The translations under genes and the position numbers were made by a program. A DNA stretch of 64,000 nt from Allacma fusca (taxonomy: Eukaryota > Arthropoda > Collembola > Symphypleona > Sminthuridae): NCBI GenBank assembly GCA_947179485.1, contig OX359246.1:26784001-26848000 (forward strand), read 5' to 3'. The notes under the pieces were generated by a model, which was given only the letters and a program-made list of their open reading frames with translations, had not been told where the DNA came from and made no database searches. Below, piece by piece: positions 43,091-61,396 of this stretch. Within the stretch, counting starts at the first letter, position 1. Each line of letters begins with the position of its first letter.

Positions 43091-45012
43091 ATTTTCTTAT
43101 TATTACTTTTGAAAGAATACATTTTCAAGAAAGTATGAATCTCAAAATTCCAACAAGAAACTATTTTGTTTTTTGTATTGTATGGATGTATCCTGAAAGT
43201 GTAACTACTATCGCTTTTTACACAATGAGCCATGACACAAATTCGAATCTCAGCAAGGGTCATACAGCATCATAGATGAATCACTTGATTTTAACTCACT
43301 TTTAGTTAGTGCACATGAGCTAATTATAAGAAGAGTAGAGTCGAAAAACATTTCTTTGCACCCAGGACTCTTCAGTAATTGTACTTACACTTTCCCTTTT
43401 GAACATAATTGTATTCCATATGTAGCTTATTTTAGTTTTCTCTCGACATGATCGCATAATGATTATTTTGTTATTACAGATAAACTGTTTACATTTAATC
43501 ATCTAAGTGAATGCTTTCATCAAGATGATTCTGTACGTAGTTATTCACCTGACAATGATAATGCCTTTGAGGTAGACGTATACAAAATTGTAAAATAAGA
43601 AAAACAAGAGTTAACAACCGTACCATTGTCTGATTTATACTGTATCTCACATAAACGACTATTAGTTGATTAGTGAATGCAAAACCAGTTATCTGATTAT
43701 CAGTGAAAAATATCCCAGCATTACAATTCCGAATTGTCTGGCGTCATGTGTGAGCAGGCGAGATAAGAAAACGTCAACAAAAAGGACAGCCCCTAAGTTT
43801 CTATTAGAGATGAGCAAGTGACTGACCTTTTTCAAGTGCATTGATGGAAGCCAAGGCTTTTGTCTCTTTTATACTCTGGAACATAAGCTAACATGTGTGA
43901 CCAGTGAAGCATGTTTTCTTCTCAATGTCAGGGTACTATAGTGAAGTGTATGTTCGAAACCCATCTGCAATTTTTACTTCATGCGATTTTTACAGACGTA
44001 TCCTGTTTCATAACACAGAAAAACTAAACATTTGACTGTAGCTTTATCTATAGCTAATTGCTTGCAAATCATTTTTCACACCTCTACATAATTAAGCTAT
44101 TGGATTTAAAGCTGAAATTATTTGAGATCCGAAGGTTGTCCCTGAGCCCATGCGTTTAAACGGACATCGTTTACAATGGACATGTGTACAGTTGATTTCT
44201 TTTATCCCTGTGAGGCATTTCAGTAGGGCATAAGAACACGCATATGCCTGCTGTGAAAAACGAGAAACTTATCATGAAATAACATTTCCAGAGTTTAAAT
44301 CAGAGCTTAGCAGGTCTTCATTTCCATTGCATGGGCGTGAATATCAAGCGTTTTTTATTTCTTACAGAACAATTCTGCTTTCTGATTCAGAGATTCAATA
44401 CTACATTTGATTACACACGCAGTATATATACATAATTACATACGTTCGTATAGTTACACAAAGTCTGAGTGACAGTCTCATTCAGATATTTTTAGTGCTG
44501 GTAAATGTTCACGTGAGTTATTATTATAGAATTGTCCAGGTATGATTCGTTATTTATATGACATAAGCTGTTGTGAGGTTACAACCAAGTGATAAAACTG
44601 CTTCCGAGTAGTAGGCAAGCCTGACTCATGTGAGTGTCCTTGTGGAGAACCAATCTATTTCAGTTCAAGTAAAGATCTATCAGAATGGAATATTTGAGCG
44701 GAAAGGCAGTGAGATTAGAAAACGTGGGCAGTCATATTCAATATTTAACGTATACAAACGACAGATAGTTCTTGGAAGTTGTTACTCAAGCGATAAACTT
44801 AATCGTTGTGTTTACAAAAGTTGGCGTGCAATTGTTTCCCCTCTAACTTGGTCATTTAACATTCTCCTATTTTACAGGGGCTACCTACAAAGAGTTGTTG
44901 CTGTTAGATATTATGTATATAGCTGCTATGATATGACCAGCAGTAATAGTACGAACTTTACTTTCGTTTCGGCTACAAAAACTCAATTTTTGCTCAACAT
45001 CAATTTATTACA
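43091..45012. other. psi-D intergenic region, paralogous to B-C
   Basis: Non-coding; collinear with 12893-14440 with small insertions and deletions, for example about 200 bp of extra sequence around 43400-43650. A frame of 138 codons at 44630-45046 overlaps exon 1 of copy D in another frame and is not a gene. The promoter of copy D should lie near the end. Confidence 0.55.
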
Positions 45013-52212
<7,200 letters not shown>

Positions 52213-52238
52213 GCACTTTGGGAAGCATGTGATGTAAA

Positions 52239-52244
52239 AATAAA
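52239..52244 (+). terminator. Polyadenylation signal AATAAA, copy D
   Basis: AATAAA lies 27 nt after the copy D stop, parallel to copies B and C. Confidence 0.5.
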
Positions 52245-52849
52245 ACCTGTAGCAATCGCTAACGGCTAAACAATTTTTAATATGCGTTCACAAATGTGCC
52301 AAATTGTGTTTATTTATTTACATGTAGAAATTGTTTCATAAATCGTTTGTAATATGCAAAAACATCCCGGGAAATAATTTCATTCAATTTATTATAATGA
52401 AATTTTCTGCGAACATTGCTCATGGTAATGTGTACTGATCTATTCGGCATCAATTTAGAGGTTCTAATATGATTTTATTTCAAATGCTACCACAAAGAAA
52501 CAAACTAGAATGTGAAATTACTTTTAGGAAATATGTATTTGCGAGGCAAACATTATTTGAAGTTTACCAGTCTATTTGTATATTGATTGTCATTTAAAGC
52601 GTCATCGTATACATGCTTGAACTGATGCTGTGATTATAATTCGGGAATACAAACGGAATGGAGTCATTCCTTTTTGATTGTAGTTATTCCTTGCATGAAA
52701 CATTGACTTATATGTACTTGGCATACAGTACGCACAGTATTACAAATGGTTTTATCATAATTCTGCAAAAATAGTGCCTTTAGATAATGGTAATGATTAA
52801 TTTTACCATTAAAAGCATACACACGACTAGCAGCATTACAAATGATATT
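52245..52849. other. 3' flank of copy D
   Basis: Non-coding; recognisably related to 23832-24406 up to about 52760. It contains the empty counterpart of the hAT-type insertion that follows copy C. Confidence 0.45.
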
Positions 52850-53226
52850 ATCCCAGTCAGCAGAAATTGGTAGGGCGATGTCGAGGCGCAGTGCGCCTCA
52901 TGATATCACTGCACAATGCGCCGTGAGACGAAATTCCGATAAAAACGACGGTGGTGGGCGAGGATCGCCCACATGTAATCTTGCCCGGTATGGGCGATAG
53001 ATTCTCGAGTAAGCCATATGAGAGTAGGAATTGCGCTTTTGAAGCGCCAATGCATCCAGGGCGAATAATTTTTGAAGGCGCCATAGGGTTAGGGCTGATG
53101 AAATATTTACTGTATAATTTACTATACTCTACTACTATTACATACCTTTTACATGCGGTTAAACCTTTAGTATGCACATGATTCAATCAGGTTAGAGAAG
53201 GTAATAAGTTCTTGGAAACAACAAAA

Positions 53227-55140
53227 TTATTTACTTTTATTAATAGCATTAACAACTAGCGGTACAACAACGAACTCTTCCATGCCTTCTAAAGGAAAAC
53301 ACAGACACTTGCGCAAACCACGAATATTTTTTACAACAATTTCAGAAGACAAGAATCTCTCTTGAACTTTGTAAATACATAGTAACGAACTTCTAATAGG
53401 TTTATCGAAAAAATCTATACAATTTAAAAACTTCCTACAAATGTATTCTTTTTTATTATTAATTGAAACTATATTAACAACTTTTAACACCGAACCATCA
53501 ATATTTAAACATACGTTATTCCCATTTGTTACATTAATCTGAGCGTCACAAATATTTGTAATAGAATTAGTTTCTACACCAATTTCAGACAACCTCCTAA
53601 TAATCTGTGATAAGTGATTATGATTAGTCCTCAGCAATCTTTTAATGTACTGCAGATAATTCTCAAACTTAAACGCACTAACATTGTCAAGGGGACCAAA
53701 TTTTAAAGCATCATCAGCTATATGCACTAGTGAGTGAACATTGTAGACAAGCCAGTCCTTATTATAAATTAAACTAATAGACTTTACAAAATTTACAAAT
53801 AGCCCTTTAGCCAGATCGTTCCAACTTTTATCATTTGCTTTATCGCTTAACACGATATACGTGCCTATACTTAAGTTAAGGAAGTGAATATATTTATTTT
53901 CAGGAAGTACATTCAACAATACAACAGGCCCAAAGTATAATAAAAAAGATCTAAACTCTGTTGCTTTCCATCTATCAACTTCATAAATACTACGTGGTTT
54001 ACGGTGAAACTCTTTCCCCACATACGGTTTAATGCGAATCATGTTTAAATTTAATTTTTTTAAATAATATCTGTGCATCCCAATGGGCCTACTACTTTTC
54101 ACCCAAGACCGCAATAATTTTCTCATTACACCAAGGCATATCATATGCATATAATCAAGGGGGACTTGGGTAATTAAACCTATGTCTAGATTAACAAGGG
54201 GCGAAGTAGACGTATGATAGTTAAAATCTAAATGTAATTTAAATGTAGAATCTGTTCTTGGCTGACAATTAGTTCTGTTAAAAATTACTCTACCACTATA
54301 ACTGCCCTTTATTATACATCTTTCGCAACCAAAGTAAGCATTATACGGGTTGCAACATTTAATAAACGAACGCGCAGGTGCGTCTGCAATTATAGCGTAA
54401 AGCTTAACATAAAATAATTTACTATTCAATGTTATGCCCTCAAGTTCTAACTTTTTCTGTTCTTCACAAAAATCGGATAAAAAATTTGCTATGCAGTTTG
54501 GTTTGCTCTCTCCATAGTAAATTGCTATAGTAAAAACTATATCACTTTCACCAATACTAACTTTCCCTAAAATTGGCCAAAAGCATTTTGGGCTACTTTT
54601 CCCTAAAGGCAATCCATCTATGCCTACTGACAAAAATATTTTGTTGACTAATTCACCTTTGAAATTACTTTCAACTAGCTTTAAATTATGTGCTATTCCA
54701 AAATAATAATATTTACCTCCAGCCTTATCTTGAACTACGTAATTGACATTAGTTCGTAGAAGAGTTCGCGCATCCCTGGGTAAATTCTCTAATGGAAAAT
54801 TTTTACCTAAAAGTTTTAAAAGCTCAGACAAGCTGCAATGTGTAGTATTGTTTTTAATAGCCCATAATCGTAACTCATTTCTAAAGTCACTAGTAACAAC
54901 TGAATCCGATGACTCATCACAGCTAGTTACATCAATCAGAGAGTCACTCAAACTATCCTGGTATTGGTTGTCAAAAGATTCAATGTCAGTACTGTTACCT
55001 ACATTAAAATTAGCGTTAGCATTGTTTTCGTTTTCACTAGTAATGTTATTTGGTAATATTGTTGTTTGACATATACTCACTTCACCTAGGTTAATATTAG
55101 CATCATTCTCAGATATATTCTCATTTAATTCTACCACCAT
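53227..55140 (-). CDS. tnp2-like transposase of the CMC element
   Basis: Uninterrupted frame of 637 codons from the first ATG (55140); it stays open upstream to 55182, so a spliced start is possible. The N-terminal 120 residues are acidic and Asn-rich. Then follow VGIDGLPLGKSSPKCFWPIL, YGESKPNCIANFLSDFC, IADAPARSFIKCCNPYNAYF with the Cys pair GCERC, QVPLDYMHMICLGVMRKLL, RKPRSIYEVDRWKATEFRSF and NVHSLVHIADDALKFGPLD with ENYLQYIKRLLR. These blocks define the tnp2/KDZ-like transposase group of metazoan EnSpm elements. The conserved Asp residues in DGLPL, DAPAR and DYMH are present; which of them form the catalytic set I cannot say without a structure. It begins 51 nt after the stop of the partner gene, so both could come from one transcript. 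Role: cutting and joining element ends. Confidence 0.85.
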   Translation of the reverse strand: MVVELNENISENDANINLGEVSICQTTILPNNITSENENNANANFNVGNSTDIESFDNQYQDSLSDSLIDVTSCDESSDSVVTSDFRNELRLWAIKNNTTHCSLSELLKLLGKNFPLENLPRDARTLLRTNVNYVVQDKAGGKYYYFGIAHNLKLVESNFKGELVNKIFLSVGIDGLPLGKSSPKCFWPILGKVSIGESDIVFTIAIYYGESKPNCIANFLSDFCEEQKKLELEGITLNSKLFYVKLYAIIADAPARSFIKCCNPYNAYFGCERCIIKGSYSGRVIFNRTNCQPRTDSTFKLHLDFNYHTSTSPLVNLDIGLITQVPLDYMHMICLGVMRKLLRSWVKSSRPIGMHRYYLKKLNLNMIRIKPYVGKEFHRKPRSIYEVDRWKATEFRSFLLYFGPVVLLNVLPENKYIHFLNLSIGTYIVLSDKANDKSWNDLAKGLFVNFVKSISLIYNKDWLVYNVHSLVHIADDALKFGPLDNVSAFKFENYLQYIKRLLRTNHNHLSQIIRRLSEIGVETNSITNICDAQINVTNGNNVCLNIDGSVLKVVNIVSINNKKEYICRKFLNCIDFFDKPIRSSLLCIYKVQERFLSSEIVVKNIRGLRKCLCFPLEGMEEFVVVPLVVNAINKSK

Positions 55141-55190
55141 CGAATTATACAATTTCTCTATAACCCGTACTTCTGGAAACACTTCCCATG

Positions 55191-57891
55191 TCAGACGCTA
55201 CTAGAATTTCCTTTCTTCTTATGAGACCTCTTGCTATTTCTATCTCCTGCCAATCGCAGCCATTCCATAATGGCTTTATTTATGTCTGTTTCACTAGCAT
55301 ATTTACAAACATTGTTGTGGCGAGTTGACCCTAAAATATGAAAATAATACATTAATTAAATTTAGTTTATATGTATATTATATATCTTAACTAATTCAAA
55401 CTTACGGATGACAACAGCATGAATTAAAGGAAGTTTCTGAAATGAAATATCAGCTTTGCCTTTCCCGGAGTAACTGATCACAGTTGCTAATTTATCCGTT
55501 ATGATCTTTGTAAGAATGTTGTTGACAGTTTTTTGGATATTGGATCCGCCAATAAACGCCAAATAGGTTTCCTGGTAAATAAAATTTCAATTAGTTAGCA
55601 TATCCTGTTGCTTATACTGAAAGTTTTGCCTGATCAGTTACTGGGCATTTCCTGGAGATACTTACTGCCAAAACTTAATAACTACAGTAATCTAAGACTT
55701 GCCAGCTTTATCCGATGATCTTCGTCAGACAATGTTTCCTCTAACAATTCTATCTCGTCGATAGTTTCACAAGGGTTGGGAACAGCGAAATTGTCTGCGT
55801 CAAAGTCACTGCGTGAAGATACAGCAGCCAAAATTCTATCTTGTACAAACTGCAACTTGGCGAGCTTCTTTAGTACAATTTCTTGAAATTCTAAGAAACG
55901 TTATTTAGCATTTAAAATCATTAAAAGGTTACTTAGAAGTATTGTTTCAATGTTTTGTGAACTTAGTCAATGAAAAATAAATTATCTATAGCTCACTTGA
56001 ATCACAACCACGGTGGTAGTCTGTTTGCGTTTCCACACAAACGGTCGCTTTATTCGAATCAGTCACATAAAAATGTATCGATCCAGGACCAACGGCAGAA
56101 TAATTCCCCAGATCAGCAGTTGATATTTCCAGGTCCAGAATCTGTTCCGAATTTTGCTACTTGAAATTGCAGTGGAATCGAATTGTTGCTGCATTGTTCT
56201 GGTTGGTCATTGGTGGCTCCTGGAGCACCTGTAGCAACTTTATTTATATCACTTGGTTATTAATTATTATTATTATTATTTATAGGTAATTACTAATTAC
56301 CTAATACGTTATGTTAACGTAATAAAATAGCAACAGGATGTATTCTCAGGGATGCCAAGTGCCCTAGATTAATGTAGGTATGTATGTATATCACACTGCC
56401 TTTCATGACTTTTACTTTTTTACTGGAATAAAAATCGTTCAATTGTGGTCTATTTTGTAGCTTTTTCCAAATATTACATTGAATGCATAATGAGGTAGAT
56501 CAAAACCAATTTGCTTGTCCTCCCTGAAGACATTACTCATCTCAAAGGAGTAATTTGTTATACTGTGTGATTAAATTGCCAAATTAGTACTAAGTACACA
56601 CGAACAACTATCTATAGATTTTAACAGAGTACATTATTAGTTGGCGAGCAACTTAGCAGAGGTCTGAAAAGATCCCAGATACTTTGTTTTGTTAGTTTGT
56701 TATCTTCACTCTGATCATTGTTCCATATAGTGTCATAAAACTCATAGTAAAATGATGCGTAACTAATAGTGATCTATGAATTTTGAGCTCAAGAGCCCGC
56801 ATTTCTATTTCCTTCAAATATTTACTTTCTATTACATTCAGTTAATACTAGCTGTCAGAACCATTATTCTGGTCTTCGTGCGATCTGTTACTGTGAAGTT
56901 AGTTCATTAAATAATTTATAAATGTCACATGAGTTAGTCAACAATATCTCAAAAAGAGCTGGTTAATTTTCAATGAAACAGGATCTACGATTAGGTTGGG
57001 TTTGACTCAAAAGAACTAGCAAGTTCTGTAATAAAGTAGGATATTACAATCAATGAGGCAAAGGCCCCACTCATAACCAAGAATAAATTATACTTAAATT
57101 GAAATAAAGTGGTGGAAGGTAACGGAAGGTCAGTATTCACAGTATCCTCAAAACTCTCGTCCTCGTCTGAATGGCGATCAACACGAATATGCTGCCTTAT
57201 TCTGGCGCTTCTGAGCCTGGGTATTTCTGTAGAGCCGTCTGAATCGCTTTCAATCCCGGATGTCATCAGCGAAGTAAATTCTGCTTCACGAGCTAATTTC
57301 AGAGTTTCTGCAATTTAAAATAAATTGTTTGTAATCGCGTGTATATTTAATGTTGATTTGTTCAAAATATAAAATTTTAACTCAATAAGTAGTTCAATTA
57401 TTTGATTATAATTTTTTAGTTACGTACATGCTAATTATGCTGTATTTCGTCTACAATGAAATAATAAATTATTTATTTCCGAATTGATAATTTATTTATT
57501 ATTAGTCTTCACTCATTATTATATTTACGAAACAAATTTTATCGATATAAAAATTTGTATAGAAAAATAAACTGCAGTGATTGTAAAGGTAATTATTATA
57601 AATAATTAAAAATTATTTAAAATAATTTTAGAGAAACTTATTAGTAAAATAACACTTACTATATTTGCCAAGAATTCTGGCTTCGTGTAGAACCCAAGTT
57701 GACTTATTTGGCGTCGATTTTGGATTTGCCATTAAACTTGCTAATACTGGGCCACTTACATCCGGCCAATAACAATGGTGTTTGTCCTCTGTTACCCATG
57801 ACAAAGGCACAACCGTTGCACTGTTTCCTTCATCAAAAACTATAACTGCAAATCGCTTACTATTACTAGTTTCTTTTATCTTTGAATTCAT
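55191..57891 (-). CDS. DUF4806-type accessory protein of the CMC element
   Basis: A spliced minus-strand gene. Supported exons: 57891-57660 (ATG; FAVIVFDEGNSATVVPLSWV, then the WP and W.L.EARILGKY pattern), 57307 to about 57088 (KTLKLAREAEFTSL, then an acidic/basic linker), one or more middle exons about 56230-55960, about 55890-55703 (FQEIVLKKLAKLQFVQDRIL, then ETIDEIELLEETLSDE), 55571-55406 (ETYLAFIGGSNIQKTVNNIL, then LATVISYSGKGKADISF) and 55330-55191 (basic C-terminus, TGA). The N-terminal module and the C-terminal GG...I..LAT..SYSGKGK block are characteristic of DUF4806 proteins, which accompany tnp2-like transposases in animals. The intron after 55703 appears to use a GC donor (CTG|GCAAGT). 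The function is unknown; DNA binding or regulation of transposition is a guess. Middle exon boundaries are not resolved. Confidence 0.7.
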
Positions 57892-58279
57892 TTTTGAGGA
57901 CACAACAACTTTTCCTCGTGTTCGTAGGCAGGCCGGAGTACAGGAGAGCGATCAGCAGAATCACCGGAAATAACGGAATGGATAGCATGCACAAAAATGA
58001 CTTAAAAGTGATGCTGAGCGGGCTTTCTTGTTTTTTACGCGCGAATTATGCATAATCGAGTAAAAATTATATGTGCCAAATTACAGAGAGTGTCTACAGA
58101 TGCTGACATCATGTTTACATAAATATGATGCTTATGGGCGTATATTTTAAATATATGCCCACTTTCGTCGTTTTGACAGCGCTGAACAAATTTTGGCGCA
58201 TAGAGAAGCGACGGCTGATACAAAAATGACGGGCGACTATTTCTTGATCGTGGGGCGCTTTCATTTTGCTGACTGGGAT

Positions 58280-59419
58280 GACATTATAATCTTAAATACT
58301 AATGTAAACCATGACAAAACGAATTTCATTCAAACCGCATACTTAAGTTTTCTTTTTCAAAAAGATATAATTTGTTTAACTCCATAGCCAAACAAGGAAC
58401 AGTTGAGTCAAAATAGCGCATATTTTTTACATATTTTTCAACTACAGTATTAGACAACTTTTTCGGTTTTTAATAATTTCATTGGCCTAAGGATGTACCT
58501 GAATCTGGGGGATTTGATCAAAGATTTCCCAAACTTTAAACACTGATTTTTCAAGCGGATTAAAATTATAGTGATTATGCTTAAGTATCGCTTCTCAAAC
58601 CGAGTTATTCTATTTTTATCCTTATTTTTTTTAGACCAGGGTGCCACACCCGCGGGCCAAATTATACAATGACTCTTATATGAGCCTTATACAAGATTAT
58701 TAATTCTCGCTGATTGAAATTGAACTGCTTTTAATGTCCTTAATATAAACACCGGTTTACTTATTTTTTCAAGAGACAAATCAATAGGAGTATTGCAATT
58801 GACATTTTCATATATGTAAACAGCAATGAGTTTACGGTCTTGATTAATTTCACCGTTAGTAAAGACTTATTCATTAAATTTTTTAACATAACGTCAGCTT
58901 GTGCCACTTCAACAATAAAAATCTTAGTTTTAAGAACGGCGCTAATTGGTCCCCTGGAGTGCACCATCAAAAAATTGAGTACACATTAGATAATACTTCA
59001 CCAGCACGACAGCGTTGTTGTGTTTCTCTAAGTAATTCGCATATCCATAAAATATCAGGACTATTTACAATGATGTTAATAAGTTCATCGATCAACATAT
59101 TGTAAGGTAGAGATTCATAGTCGTAAGATTTAAATTGTAAGTACGCTAAGACGACCCCGAAAATGCCCAGAAAAGCCCGTAACGTTTCGTAAATGTCAGT
59201 TACAAATATATTTGCACAAATATCTTCGTTTGAAACAAAGAACTGCAGAGTTAAAATGCTCTGTTCACTTCATTTACCCCTACAATCTAAAACAAATTGC
59301 CCAGTTTATGCATTAAATTGAGAAATAGTGAACAAGAGTTTGACGTAACTTTCACCACATTTTACATATTCATTACAGGATTCTTTTCGGGCGGCGCCCA
59401 TATCATCCATACAATATCA
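58280..59419. other. Unassigned stretch between the CMC element and the LINE fragment
   Basis: AT-rich. Minus-strand segments near 59105-58870 look weakly protein-like (DELINIIVNSPDILWICELL) but contain stops and match no family I know. They may be decayed repeat sequence. Confidence 0.3.
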
Positions 59420-60450
59420 TCAAACATTGAGAGAAATAGAGAAAAGGAGGTTACTCCTAATCGTACAATTAAAGATAAATTTAAAAATATCGCACATAAG
59501 ATCCTTGGAAGGGTTTTTAAATAGAGACAGAAGTGAGGTTTCAGATTTATAATTATAAATATAATATTTCCCCAAAAGTGAACGCTTGGGAAGGTCATAC
59601 ATCCTACAGCTCGTTAGCAAATGAAGGCGGTTATCCTGCTCCTGAAGGTTACAATCAATGCAGAGGTCCGGAAATGACAATTTGAATTTCACTCTGGTAG
59701 TACAAAGTGTCGGAGATCTCAACCTGATGTTAGCGAATAAACGAATGTAATGGAAAGGAATGTTGTAGGTGAGATAGTTAAAGGTTGAAAAGTGTGATTT
59801 AATTAATTTATAGTTAGGCAGGGAGGTGGATGAATTGATTTTGTCTAGATCTTCATACACAAATGAATCAAAAATAGTTGCTACAATAGTTTTGAAAAAT
59901 CCGGCTAGGTAGTCTGCCGACTGGAATTCCCAAACGGAGGAGTAGCCATGCTTGATTAAGAGGTCTCTGATAAAATTCGGCCACGGAGTTTTGTTTCTGC
60001 AACTATAGTTGCAACAAACAGATCGTAATCTGTCGTAAATGACTAACTAATCTGCTAGGATGCATAAGTAAAATTTTGAACCAGTAGCGTAACGCCCACT
60101 TTATAATCCGGAAAAAGACTTTTATTCTTCCGGCTTCAACTCTGAGAGCGTATGAGGGAGTACCTTGAGGCAACCATAACATTTTCTTCAAAAATTGGTT
60201 TTGAATAATTTCCATTTCAGAGGCGATATTGATAGACCAGATTTCGGAGGCATATGTCATCGGGGGAACGACCACAGTGTCAAGGAGTTTCATTTTTGAA
60301 TCCCATGAGTCCATCCTCGAAGCATTCAGAATCTTTAGTGTGGGGCCAATCGTAGACAATGCTTTACGCTTCATGTCCTTTGCTGCTGTTCTGAATGAAG
60401 CAAAAGGTGTATATTTAATTCCAAGATATGTGTACTGTCGTCACAGCACG
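59420..60450 (-). pseudogene. LINE (non-LTR) retrotransposon ORF2, 3' fragment
   Basis: On the minus strand, about 60450-60003 encodes the end of a reverse-transcriptase region: YTYLGIKYTPFASFRTAAKD, then VVPPMTYASEIWSINIASEM with IQNQFLKKMLWLPQGTPSYA. Then 59990-59420 continues with a C-terminal zinc-binding-like block (CIDC...HLLTSCRMYDLPKRS). A frame break separates the two near 60000. This order is typical of the 3' end of LINE ORF2 proteins. The catalytic YADD core and endonuclease are absent, so it is a 5'-truncated, dead copy. The clade is not determined. Confidence 0.75.
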
Positions 60451-60494
60451 CAAAGAATTTCGTTACAGATGGAGTAAGTAATGAGAATGGTAAG

Positions 60495-60656
60495 ATGGCT
60501 GACATTCCCAACTCAGATGTTCAGAAAACGACAGAGTTAGGAGAGGGAGCCAATGAGGAAGCAGTACCAGCAGACAATGAAGAAGGTGCAGCTATAAATA
60601 AATTGTGCAATGCCTTTGGCTATGGAATTACTAGGAATACTGGAGGAGTTGGATAA
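60495..60656 (+). other. 53-codon open frame of unknown nature
   Basis: ATG to TAA, starting MADIPNSDVQKTTELGEGAN; acidic, ending in a segment with AINKLCNAFGYGITRN. It lies between the LINE fragment and the start of the BEL/Pao element. It could be a displaced exon or retroelement debris. No family recognised. Confidence 0.25.
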
Positions 60657-60771
60657 AAGGAACGTTCTGGGACCAGGTGTTCAAGCCCTCAGGCTGTCAA
60701 GCTTACATAGGAATGCAGCACTAATAATAATTGTGACTTAAATTATTACAATATTAACAATTGTTAAGGGC

Positions 60772-61180
60772 TGAACGTTTTTGTACTGCGAAGTGGACAG
60801 TGACTGTGGTCCACTTCGGAATGAATTTGATGGAGTAGAATTTAATCATCGTCCTAAAGCCGGAGAGTCAAGGTGGACTTGTAAATCTCTCCGCACTTTC
60901 CTAATTATTTTCCTTGAAGTTATTGTTTATTTTTGACTTGTATTATTTTTGAAAGTAAACTTTCTTGGAATTTTGTCAAAGTATTTTATTTTGTTTTGAG
61001 TTTAATTTAAATATAATTTCCCTGTCAAATGAAATATTTTACCTAGAAAATTGTCTTAAGTGTAAATGTCTAATTACTGATTGTGAGGGTTTTCTTGAAG
61101 TTACACAATTAAAATTAAATACTTAATTTTCACAAAACACCTAGTGGATTTTACACCCATTCATTGTCCATATATAGTGG
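60772..61180 (+). repeat. Presumed 5' LTR of the BEL/Pao element
   Basis: The left edge is placed at TGTTAAGGGCTGAACG because BEL-type LTRs begin with TGT and no coding sequence lies between here and gag. A short palindrome, GTGGAC...GTCCAC, lies at about 60791-60815. The right edge and primer-binding site could not be fixed, and the second LTR is outside the window, so the boundaries are provisional. Confidence 0.35.
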
Positions 61181-61396
61181 GAGGAAATTGGTCAAATGTT
61201 TCCTACAGTCGACTTTGTTCTTTGTTTTACTCTGCGTGAGCTATTGCTGGCCAGGTTGTTGTTGCCACCGGGTCAGTCGGCGATAAAGTGGTCCTTTGAA
61301 CCGGATCGTGAATTGGGCTTGTTTCGTGTAATTTAAGACTTTTAATCTGAAAATTGACTTTTTTGTGACTGAAAGTGTGTGCTATCTGATTGTGAG

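Larger units (their letters stand above)
52852..58277 (-). mobile_element. CMC (CACTA/EnSpm-Mirage type) DNA transposon, 5.4 kb, apparently complete
   Basis: Inverted ends CCCAGTCAGCAGAAAT (52852) and the complement of ATTTTGCTGACTGGG (58277) match in all but one of the first 15 positions. AT flanks both sides (52850-52851, 58278-58279), so a 2-bp duplication is possible. The subterminal regions are rich in GGGCGA, GGCGC and complementary motifs. Inside are two minus-strand genes: an upstream spliced DUF4806-type gene and a downstream tnp2-like transposase with a long uninterrupted frame. This pairing is known in metazoan EnSpm-like elements. Good ends, intact frames and splice sites suggest a recent, possibly autonomous copy. 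Confidence 0.82.

Noticed and set aside
54743..55069. 108-codon plus-strand frame opposite the CMC transposase
   Set aside because: It is complementary to the acidic N-terminus of the transposase; no independent evidence.
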